From NCBI GenBank assembly GCA_023666145.1, contig JAMPCO010000006.1, positions 1-49,520 on the forward strand: DNA of 49,520 nt. The letters are read 5' to 3'. A program made the position numbers and the translations under genes. Each line of letters begins with the position of its first letter. The stretch's first letter is position 1. The notes below the pieces were generated by a model, which worked only from the letters and a program-made list of their open reading frames with translations, was not told the DNA's origin and searched no databases. Of this stretch, positions 43,355 through 49,520 are shown one piece after another. The DNA comes from Prevotella sp. (GTDB taxonomy: Bacteria > Bacillota > Clostridia > Christensenellales > UBA1242).

Positions 43355-44668
43355 ATGGAATATGTTTTTCGCTTCAACCAAAGCAGTACTGACGCGCGCG
43401 TTGCAAAATTGAATGATATGTTTTTGAAACAAGGATACCAAACTGTGGAGTTCAATACCGAATGTACACAAAAAGGTATTTATTATTTGGAACCGCGGAT
43501 TACGGTTGATCAATCTTTTTGGCAGCAAGTGGTTAAGGGTAGTTTAGTTTTTGGTTACCAACCGACTGTACCTGATTTGCCGTCTGAAATTACCTACATC
43601 AGTTTGAATCATGACGCGGAATTTATCACAGCGAATAACCAGTTGACCGCCAAAGCCTTTCGCCAAATTGTGGACAAGGAGTACCACAATAAAACCAAAA
43701 AAATCTTATTTTGTGGTTGCGGAAAATTAACCGCCGCATTAGAAGATGTTTTTGCCGATTGGGAAATCTCAGTCCTAAATTTTAATTGGCACAAAATGGC
43801 AGAACTAACTGCCAAATACGGTAAGCGGGCGTATTTTGAAAACGCGCCGTTTCACGATTTTCCCATCATCGTGAATACCATTCCGCGCACATTGATACAA
43901 CCAAGTAACTGGCAAAAATGTCGGGCAAAACAAAAAATTTATGATTTGGCTTCTGCGCCGTTCGGCTTTGATTGGACAGGTGTTGCACGTGAAAATTTTG
44001 ATTACCAAATCTTACCAGGTTTACCAGGTAAGTTTTATCCGCAAGAGGCCGCTGCGGTGGTTTACGATTGCATCCAACGCTATATGACCACCCATGCGAA
44101 ACCGACTATGGTGTTGTGTATTACGGGTAGTGCTTGTAGTTTTGTTAAACTTATTGCGGTTTTAGAAAAACTAGTGCAACGTTACGAGATTATTCCTGTG
44201 ATTTCTCCCAATGCTAATGTACCAAACCGATTTGTTGACAATTTGACTTTCCAAGCCGATCTCCGCCGTTTGACAGGCCACGAACTGATTACCACGATCG
44301 CTGGCGCAGAACGCTTATCGAGTATCTCTAAAATCCGTGGTAGTCTTGTTTTCCCTGCGACTGGTAATACCATTGCTAAATTAGCACATGGCATTACCGA
44401 CACTTGTGTTTTAATGGCGGTAAAAGCCTTATTGCGCAATAACAAGCCGTGTGTTGTTGGCTTTGCAACGAATGATGCATTGTCGGGCAGTGCGAAAAAT
44501 ATCGGCGAATTATTTAATCGTCGCAATTTTTATTTTGTGCCATTTCGGCAAGACCAACCAATTACGAAGCCATATTCGTGTATTTGTGACTTTGATAAAG
44601 TTGTGGCAACGGTTGATGCTGCGTTACAAGGACAACAAATTCAACCGTTGTTATTAGGCGTAATTTAA
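43355..44668 (+). CDS. Fused dipicolinate synthase DpaA-DpaB (SpoVFA-SpoVFB)
   Basis: 437 residues in one frame. The N-terminal part (about 1-245) is DpaA-like: an NAD-binding GCGKLT glycine motif (121-126), YDLASAPFGFDW (196-207) and GLPGKFYPQEAA (222-233). The C-terminal part (about 248-437) is DpaB flavoprotein: TGSACSF (257-263), PVISPNANV, FPATGNTIAKLAHGITD (333-349) and FVPFRQDQPITKP. Together they oxidise the dihydrodipicolinate-pathway intermediate to dipicolinate in the mother cell. In Bacillus these are two separate adjacent genes. The DpaA half is shorter than usual (about 245 against 297). It is divergent from a short aspartokinase. Confidence 0.85.
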   Translation: MEYVFRFNQSSTDARVAKLNDMFLKQGYQTVEFNTECTQKGIYYLEPRITVDQSFWQQVVKGSLVFGYQPTVPDLPSEITYISLNHDAEFITANNQLTAKAFRQIVDKEYHNKTKKILFCGCGKLTAALEDVFADWEISVLNFNWHKMAELTAKYGKRAYFENAPFHDFPIIVNTIPRTLIQPSNWQKCRAKQKIYDLASAPFGFDWTGVARENFDYQILPGLPGKFYPQEAAAVVYDCIQRYMTTHAKPTMVLCITGSACSFVKLIAVLEKLVQRYEIIPVISPNANVPNRFVDNLTFQADLRRLTGHELITTIAGAERLSSISKIRGSLVFPATGNTIAKLAHGITDTCVLMAVKALLRNNKPCVVGFATNDALSGSAKNIGELFNRRNFYFVPFRQDQPITKPYSCICDFDKVVATVDAALQGQQIQPLLLGVI

Positions 44669-44944
44669 GGTTTGGTCAATCAATCTTTGCATCACTTGTA
44701 ATGGCTTGATGCCAACGATTGGGGGAAGCATTTGACCTTGACGGAACATGAGTAGGGTTGGCAAGGAAGTTATATGATACTTTTGGATTAAATTAGGGTA
44801 TTGGTCGGCATTGACGCGGTAAAAGCGGATGTCAGGAAAATCGTGTTCTAATTGGTTTATTATCGGCGTCATCATTTGACAATTCAAACAGCCTGTACCG
44901 TAAAACTCAATTACGACTTTGCCCGACATATCAAACTTTCCCAT
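44654..44944 (-). CDS. Thioredoxin-like protein
   Basis: 96 residues from ATG 44944 (GTG 44947 also possible). The fold is thioredoxin: VVIEFYGTGCLNCQMM, VNADQYPNL and the cis-proline SLPTLLMF. The active site is CLNC instead of CGPC, so its redox potential and partner may differ from a classic TrxA. TAAAAT lies 6 nt before the ATG, with no Shine-Dalgarno. The end overlaps the convergent dpa gene by 15 nt. Confidence 0.85.
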   Translation of the reverse strand: MGKFDMSGKVVIEFYGTGCLNCQMMTPIINQLEHDFPDIRFYRVNADQYPNLIQKYHITSLPTLLMFRQGQMLPPIVGIKPLQVMQRLIDQTLNYA

Positions 44945-45016
44945 CACTTAATTTTATGGCTGCTCAGCGGTTTATGACACTTTACAAAATTTGGTTTTGT
45001 GGTATGCTGTATTGAC

Positions 45017-45093
45017 GTTTCCGTAGCTCAGTTGGATAGAGCATCGCCCTTCTAAGGCGAGGGTCCCGTGTTCGAGCCACGGCGGAAACACCA
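45017..45093 (+). tRNA. tRNA-Arg (anticodon TCT)
   Basis: Acceptor GTTTCCG pairs with CGGAAAC, discriminator A and an encoded CCA. The anticodon loop CTTCTAA gives TCT (Arg, AGA). Promoter TTTACA (44981) -16- TATGCT (45003) lies upstream. Confidence 0.96.
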
Positions 45094-45114
45094 ATAAAAA
45101 AATAAAAATAATCA

Positions 45115-45170
45115 TTGACAGGAACATTGTTTGCATATACTATAATAGTGGAACAATTGAAAAATTGTTC
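45115..45170 (+). promoter_or_regulatory. Promoter and operator of the arsR-metal ATPase operon
   Basis: TTGACA (45115-45120) with overlapping -10 sequences TATACT (45136-45141) and TATAAT (45141-45146). Just downstream a perfect inverted repeat GAACAATT-GAAA-AATTGTTC (45151-45170) is the expected autoregulatory operator for the ArsR-type repressor. Confidence 0.7.
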
Positions 45171-45192
45171 AAATAATCAAAGGAGGACTTTC

Positions 45193-45510
45193 GTGGATCA
45201 AGTCGCAAACATCCGTCAGCAATTACCCGACGATCAAGACATCTATAATTTGGCGGAATTTTTCAAAATGTTTGGCAATCCGACCCGTGCGAAAATTTTA
45301 CACTGCTTACATTTAAGTGATTTGTATGTAGGGGAGATTGCCGAAGTGCTTGGAATGAGTATTTCCGCTGTGTCGCACCAATTATGGATTTTACGGGCGG
45401 CAAAACTGGTTAAAGGTGTTAAGGAAGGCAAAGAAGTTAAATATTCTTTGGACGACGACCATGTGAATTTAATTATGGAATGTGGTTTAACCCACGTTCG
45501 AGAACAATAA
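45193..45510 (+). CDS. ArsR/SmtB-family metal-sensing repressor
   Basis: 105 residues from GTG 45193 with AGGAGG upstream. The winged helix-turn-helix is DLYVGEIAEVLGMSISAVSHQLW. The alpha-5 metal site is visible as DDH (with D-x-H) and later HVRE, which resembles the zinc/cobalt-responsive CzrA/SmtB type; the alpha-3N cysteines of CadC are missing. It controls the metal-efflux genes that follow after 13 nt. Confidence 0.88.
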   Translation: MDQVANIRQQLPDDQDIYNLAEFFKMFGNPTRAKILHCLHLSDLYVGEIAEVLGMSISAVSHQLWILRAAKLVKGVKEGKEVKYSLDDDHVNLIMECGLTHVREQ

Positions 45511-45523
45511 AGAGGAGATTAAA

Positions 45524-45742
45524 ATGACTAAAATCTTTCGTTTAAGGGATTTGGATTGCCCAAATTGTGCGGCAAAAATGGAACAAGCCGTGAAAAAAAT
45601 TAGTGCGGTCAACCATGCTACCGTTAATTATTTAACACAAAAAATGATGATTGATGCCGAAGAGAGGGAATTTGAAAATGTGATGCAACAAGTCATTAAA
45701 GTCTGTAAAAAGATTGAACCTGATTGCAAGATTATTATGTGA
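45524..45742 (+). CDS. HMA heavy-metal-binding protein
   Basis: 72 residues with the metal motif LDCPNCAAKME at 8-18 and a ferredoxin-like HMA fold. In one-piece ZntA/CadA pumps this domain is the N-terminus; here it is a separate protein whose stop lies 18 nt before the ATPase ATG. AGAGGAG precedes the ATG. A role delivering metal to the following ATPase is likely. Confidence 0.87.
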   Translation: MTKIFRLRDLDCPNCAAKMEQAVKKISAVNHATVNYLTQKMMIDAEEREFENVMQQVIKVCKKIEPDCKIIM

Positions 45743-45759
45743 AAAAGAAGGAAAATGAT

Positions 45760-47667
45760 ATGAAAAAGAAATTGATTCGCATTGTTGCCGCGTTAGTGTT
45801 ATTCTTTATCATTTTTACGGTTGACAAGATGATTGACCTTGGTAGCGTTTTTACGGGCGTTGCAGGATTTATGTTTCCGTTTGCTCTTTATTTGGCTGTT
45901 TATTTGTTAGTTGGTTATGATGTGCTATGGAAGGCTGTACGCAACATTACACGTGGTCAATTTTTGGATGAAAATTTCTTAATGGTTCTTGCCACCATGG
46001 GAGCGTTTGGATTAGCCATTTACCGCGGTGCAACAGGTCAAACGTTAGAGGGTTTTGATGAAGCGTGTGCGGTTTTATTGTTTTACCAAGTTGGGGAATG
46101 GCTGCAAAAATATGCAACAGGAAAATCACGCGATTCAATTACTCATTTAATGGATTTGCGTCCCGACTATGCTAATTTACAAGTTGACGGCCAAATTACC
46201 AAAGTTGACCCAAGTGAAGTGCAGGTTGGCGCGGTCATTATTGTTAATCCAGGCGAAAAAATCCCTTTGGATGGTATTGTTATCAAAGGTTGTTCCGATG
46301 TTGACACAAAGAGTCTGACTGGTGAATCATTACCGCGGGCTGTCAAAGTCAACGACATAGTTTTGAGTGGTTGCGTGAACCTAACAGGACAAATTATGGT
46401 CAAGGTTACCAAAGCCTTTTACGATTCGACAGCAGCAAAAATTTTAGATTTGGTTGAAAATGCTTCCATGAAAAAATCCAAAGCCGAAAATTTCATTACT
46501 AAGTTTGCACGATTCTATACGCCAATTGTCATCTTTTCAGCCATACTTTTAGTCATAGTTTCGGGTTTAATTACCGCAAACTGGGGTACCGCAATTTATC
46601 GCGCGTTAAATTTTTTGGTAGTTTCGTGTCCATGTGCTTTGGTAATTTCGGTGCCTTTATCGTTTTTTGTGGCTCTGGGTGTAGCGTCGAAAAACGGTAT
46701 TTTGGTAAAAGGGTCAAATTATTTAGAAAAATTGAACCAAGCACGCATTTACGTATTTGATAAAACTGGCACTTTAACGAAAGGTAATTTTGTAATCGCG
46801 TCGGTAGAGCCAGCCGCTAACCGTGAACAAATTTTAAGTTTGGCGGCAATCGCGGAAAAAGATTCTAGTCATCCGATTGCTCGCGCAATTGTATCTGCAT
46901 ATGGTCAGAAAATCCCCAACGGTTATACCTTAACTAATTTATCAGGTGCGGGTGTGATTGCAACAAAGGGGCAGGATACAATTTATTGCGGAAATGTTAA
47001 CCTTTTACAAACACATAAAATTCGATTTACGCCGCAAACTGTTATCGGTACTGTTGTCTATGTGGCGCATAACCAAGACTATGTTGGTTGTATTGTTATT
47101 CAAGATGAAATCAAACCCGAAGCAAGCGATGTTTTGGCTAGTTTATCCCAATCGGCACAAACCGTCATGTTAACAGGTGATAACACGGCCGTGGCGGCAC
47201 AGGTTGCCCAAACTTTGGGGGTAACGTCGTACCGTGCTGAATTATTACCACAAGATAAAGTAACTGCGGTTGAGGAGTTATTTGCCCAAAAAGCACCGAA
47301 AGATGCTTTATGCTTTATCGGAGATGGAATTAACGATGCTCCAGTTTTGACGCGTGCAGATGTGGGGATTACCATGGGAGGAATTGGCAGTGATGCCGCA
47401 ATTGAGGCCGCTGATATCGTCTTAATGCATGACGATTTACGCGACTTAATTACTGCCCAATATTTAGCACGACGTACAATGGGAATCGTACGTCAAAACA
47501 TTGTCTTCTCAATTTTAGTTAAGATTGGCATTTTAGTTTTGTCAGCCTTTGGCATTACGAATATGTGGGTGGCAATTTTTGGCGATGTTGGCGTTGCGAT
47601 GCTGACAATTCTGAACGCGTTACGTGTTAATACTAACTTAAAACTATTAAAAAAGCGTGTTAAATAA
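45760..47667 (+). CDS. Zn/Cd/Pb-type P1B ATPase
   Basis: 635 residues with six to eight TM helices. The actuator TGESLP, the TM6 motif VSCPCALVISVPLSFF typical of the Zn/Cd/Pb pumps, DKTGTLTKG phosphorylation site, the HP motif SSHPIARAI and GDGINDAPVLT are all present. No N-terminal metal-binding domain; it is encoded separately just upstream. ATG 45760 follows AAGGAAAATGAT. A terminator follows the stop. Confidence 0.93.
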   Translation: MKKKLIRIVAALVLFFIIFTVDKMIDLGSVFTGVAGFMFPFALYLAVYLLVGYDVLWKAVRNITRGQFLDENFLMVLATMGAFGLAIYRGATGQTLEGFDEACAVLLFYQVGEWLQKYATGKSRDSITHLMDLRPDYANLQVDGQITKVDPSEVQVGAVIIVNPGEKIPLDGIVIKGCSDVDTKSLTGESLPRAVKVNDIVLSGCVNLTGQIMVKVTKAFYDSTAAKILDLVENASMKKSKAENFITKFARFYTPIVIFSAILLVIVSGLITANWGTAIYRALNFLVVSCPCALVISVPLSFFVALGVASKNGILVKGSNYLEKLNQARIYVFDKTGTLTKGNFVIASVEPAANREQILSLAAIAEKDSSHPIARAIVSAYGQKIPNGYTLTNLSGAGVIATKGQDTIYCGNVNLLQTHKIRFTPQTVIGTVVYVAHNQDYVGCIVIQDEIKPEASDVLASLSQSAQTVMLTGDNTAVAAQVAQTLGVTSYRAELLPQDKVTAVEELFAQKAPKDALCFIGDGINDAPVLTRADVGITMGGIGSDAAIEAADIVLMHDDLRDLITAQYLARRTMGIVRQNIVFSILVKIGILVLSAFGITNMWVAIFGDVGVAMLTILNALRVNTNLKLLKKRVK

Positions 47668-47678
47668 CACGCTTTTTT
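47649..47678. terminator. Bidirectional terminator after the metal ATPase
   Basis: GCGTGTTA (47655-47662) and TAACACGC (47665-47672) form a perfect stem flanked by A6 and T6, ending the metal operon and the convergent gene. Confidence 0.85.
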
Positions 47679-47692
47679 AATTGACCTTATGA

Positions 47693-49297
47693 TTAAAATA
47701 AAGATAAATCAACAGGTTTTTCTGGTAAATCTTGAATGTTTCCCAAATCAACGGTAGTGCCAGATACAGGTTTAATCACTTCGTCTTCGCCATAAACCGG
47801 TGGAGTTTGTTGATCATCAGGTGTTGGCGTTGGAGTGGGTGTAGGAGTTGGGGTGGATAGAATATTGGTTTCTTTATTCCAATCAAAAGTGTAACCTAAA
47901 TTAACGCCAAATTTGAAAATTAAAGATTTAGTACGGTAAGAAGCACCAATCGTGGCACCAACATCCGCCAAGGAACGTTGTACGTTAAGTAAACTGGCAA
48001 CCCCAAAATCAAGTGAGAATTTGTCGTTAATTTGCCAAGTATAGCCAGCGTTGACGCCAAAGGGGGCACTGGCTCCTTGGTTGTCGAATTGCACACCCGC
48101 CTTAACGCCTGCGGATACATGATCGTTATTGTTTAAAGTTTTGCCTCCGTTAACAGTACCCAGTAATTGAATAGAATTATTGACACCGTTGTAGCCCTTG
48201 TTCAGGTCGACTTCGCCACCATAGGAGATATCCCAATTATTGGCAAGCGGTTGGGTTGCTTCAAAACCAAGACCGACACCAGCGTGTTTATTGGTAGCAT
48301 TAACGGTCAACGAGGGAGTCATAGTCATCTTTTGCTTACTATCTTGAATCAAACTATCGGCTTTTAAGTTATTGATGTCGTAACCTAATTTTGCCATATT
48401 GGTTAATAAGTGGTTCATGGCATATTGAGAAGCAAATTCGACAATTAAACCGCGTCGCATTGCTTGGGTGCCATACATTGATGCGGGTAACAGGTCAGCG
48501 GTTTCATTGATAGTGTTCAACAATGCTTGGTAATGTGTTTGGTCGATATTGGCTTGAGTAACCAAAGATTTGACTTTACTTAAATAATCGGCAATTTGTT
48601 TTGCTGCTTTTTTGCCGTCTTGTCCTTTCACGGTGTATTCATATTGAGTATAGTTCAAAATATCCGTTTCGGCAGCATTCAAGACCGCAGTGGCTTCTTG
48701 ACGCAAATCACGTTCGCCTTTGGTATTAAATTTGAGATATTCGTTGTGTCCGTCGCCTTCATCCATAACGGTAATTTCGGCCGCATCAGCGCGGAAACGA
48801 ATTAAAGTTGAGGTATCCAACACCATGTGCATAAAATGTTGGATAGCACTGCGTACCACTTGAACATTAACTTGGTCGGAGGTCCCAACACCATTGTTGA
48901 TTGCAATCTTATTGATTTCTTGTGGAGTTAAGCCAGAATTAGCAACCGTGTTGTCTTCCAACGATTTGTAAAGGCGTGCCAATTCCAAACTGTTTGCGTT
49001 CATATCGGCCAAATAACTAACAATTTCGTTTTGCACTTTGGCTTCTAATTTGTCATAACCTTTCATTTGATTTAAGTCACTGTTAATGACATCGGTCATG
49101 GTTTTTACGGTTTTCTTTTCGGAGTATTTTTCCGCTGCTTTTTGATAAACCAATGTTTGGTTGCCCAGTGACGTTGCATTACTGTGCGGCGTATTTTGGA
49201 AAGTTGCGGCAGCACAATGTAACATTCCAGCCGCTAAAACAGCAGGAATCAGTGTCCCAACTTTCCCTAATTTGTTAATTTTTAATTTTTTTTCCAT
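47693..49297 (-). CDS. Secreted protein with beta-barrel-like C-terminal half
   Basis: 534 residues, family not recognised. A signal peptide (about 1-31, AVLAAGMLHCAAA) is followed by an alpha-helical half (about 45-315). From about 318 to 465 the sequence is nine or ten amphipathic beta-strands with alternating hydrophobic residues, for example AGVGLGFEAT, SAGVKAGVQF and FKFGVNLGYTFDW, like small outer-membrane barrels. A Thr-Pro repeat linker (about 475-487) and an acidic tail follow, ending in LSLF. Such a barrel pattern is odd in an otherwise monoderm-looking window. Promoter TTGACG-17-TAAAAT lies 6 nt before the ATG. Confidence 0.7.
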   Translation of the reverse strand: MEKKLKINKLGKVGTLIPAVLAAGMLHCAAATFQNTPHSNATSLGNQTLVYQKAAEKYSEKKTVKTMTDVINSDLNQMKGYDKLEAKVQNEIVSYLADMNANSLELARLYKSLEDNTVANSGLTPQEINKIAINNGVGTSDQVNVQVVRSAIQHFMHMVLDTSTLIRFRADAAEITVMDEGDGHNEYLKFNTKGERDLRQEATAVLNAAETDILNYTQYEYTVKGQDGKKAAKQIADYLSKVKSLVTQANIDQTHYQALLNTINETADLLPASMYGTQAMRRGLIVEFASQYAMNHLLTNMAKLGYDINNLKADSLIQDSKQKMTMTPSLTVNATNKHAGVGLGFEATQPLANNWDISYGGEVDLNKGYNGVNNSIQLLGTVNGGKTLNNNDHVSAGVKAGVQFDNQGASAPFGVNAGYTWQINDKFSLDFGVASLLNVQRSLADVGATIGASYRTKSLIFKFGVNLGYTFDWNKETNILSTPTPTPTPTPTPDDQQTPPVYGEDEVIKPVSGTTVDLGNIQDLPEKPVDLSLF

Positions 49298-49303
49298 GCT
49301 TGC

Positions 49304-49332
49304 ATTTTACCAAAAATAATTATTCTCGTCAA
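49304..49332 (-). promoter_or_regulatory. Promoter of the secreted barrel-like protein, apparently leaderless
   Basis: On the minus strand TTGACG (49332-49327), 17-bp spacer, TAAAAT (49309-49304), then 6 nt to ATG 49297. No Shine-Dalgarno. Confidence 0.75.
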
Positions 49333-49405
49333 TAAGTCCCGTATAAATATTTTGACAATTTTTCATAATCTAAAACCTTAACCAAACTACTAAATCAAAA
49401 AGTGC

Positions 49406-49434
49406 TTGTCTTATTTGGCAAACCATGTTATGAT
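49406..49434 (+). promoter_or_regulatory. tRNA-Gly promoter
   Basis: TTGTCT (49406-49411), 17-bp spacer, TATGAT (49429-49434), about 9 nt before the mature tRNA. Confidence 0.65.
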
Positions 49435-49443
49435 GTTCCAATT

Positions 49444-49518
49444 GCGGGAGTAGCACAGCGGTAGTGCGTCGCCTTGCCAAGGCGAAGGTCGTGAGTTCGA
49501 ACCTCATTTCCCGCTCCA
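49444..49518 (+). tRNA. tRNA-Gly (anticodon GCC)
   Basis: Acceptor GCGGGAG pairs with TTCCCGC, discriminator T, encoded CCA. The anticodon stem TCGCC/GGCGA encloses TTGCCAA, giving GCC (Gly). Confidence 0.95.
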
Positions 49519-49520
49519 AT

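Noticed and set aside
43334..43528. A longer aspartokinase start at 43528
   Set aside because: The extra residues do not resemble the family, and they would overlap the divergent dpa gene; GTG 43333 puts KFGGSS in its normal N-terminal place.
47824..47860. Thr-Pro repeat considered as a CRISPR or other repeat element
   Set aside because: It is a short in-frame TP linker inside a coding sequence, with no spacer structure.

Overview
The window looks like the chromosome of an uncultured, anaerobic, endospore-forming Firmicute, probably Clostridia-like. Evidence for sporulation: a sigma-G gene, a dipicolinate synthase gene, a SipL/SpoVID-type spore-coat assembly protein and a YlmC/YmxH PRC-barrel protein. 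Evidence for anaerobic metabolism: pyruvate:ferredoxin oxidoreductase and a 2[4Fe-4S] ferredoxin. S4 and L36 are zinc-binding forms and the genetic code is standard. No phage, transposon or CRISPR array is visible. The exact lineage is inference only; a 16S or marker-gene tree would settle it.

Layout. 1-2.9 kb: tRNA-Glu with a small tandem repeat, rimO, rarA. 2.9-6.4 kb: a large membrane-anchored surface protein. 6.5-9.9 kb: the alpha ribosomal operon (infA-rpmJ-[terminator]-rpsM-rpsK-rpsD-rpoA-rplQ), then convergent veg. 10.2-13.9 kb: a SipL-like gene and a copper ATPase locus in which a metal-binding-domain ORF and the ATPase ORF overlap at an A9 slippery run. 14.1-19.7 kb: a giant membrane-anchored coiled-coil protein, ruvX, ferredoxin, DUF1292 and ppa. 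19.8-24.6 kb: rpsB-tsf-frr-cdsA-rseP, without the usual pyrH, uppS and dxr, then a small unknown gene. 24.6-28.9 kb: sigG, ylmC, PFOR. 29-33.5 kb: ddl, a GH95-like glycosidase and murG. 33.5-42.3 kb: a two-OB-fold SSB, comM, dprA, topA, hslV, an unknown membrane protein and hslU. 42.3-44.9 kb: a short aspartokinase divergent from a fused dipicolinate synthase DpaA-DpaB, then a thioredoxin-like gene. 45-47.7 kb: tRNA-Arg and a metal-efflux operon (ArsR, metal-binding protein, P-type ATPase). 47.7-49.5 kb: a secreted protein with a beta-barrel-like half, then tRNA-Gly.

Most distinctive observations. (1) The copA locus is arranged as expected for -1 programmed frameshifting, giving a short copper-binding protein and a full ATPase from one gene. 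(2) DpaA and DpaB are fused into one polypeptide, next to a shortened aspartokinase that could feed the same pathway. (3) Many operon-first genes have a promoter -10 box only 5-7 nt before the start codon and no Shine-Dalgarno, which suggests widespread leaderless mRNAs, while internal operon genes have good Shine-Dalgarno sites. (4) The alpha-operon terminator lies inside the convergent veg coding sequence. (5) A 1397-residue membrane-anchored coiled-coil protein carries an internal duplication.
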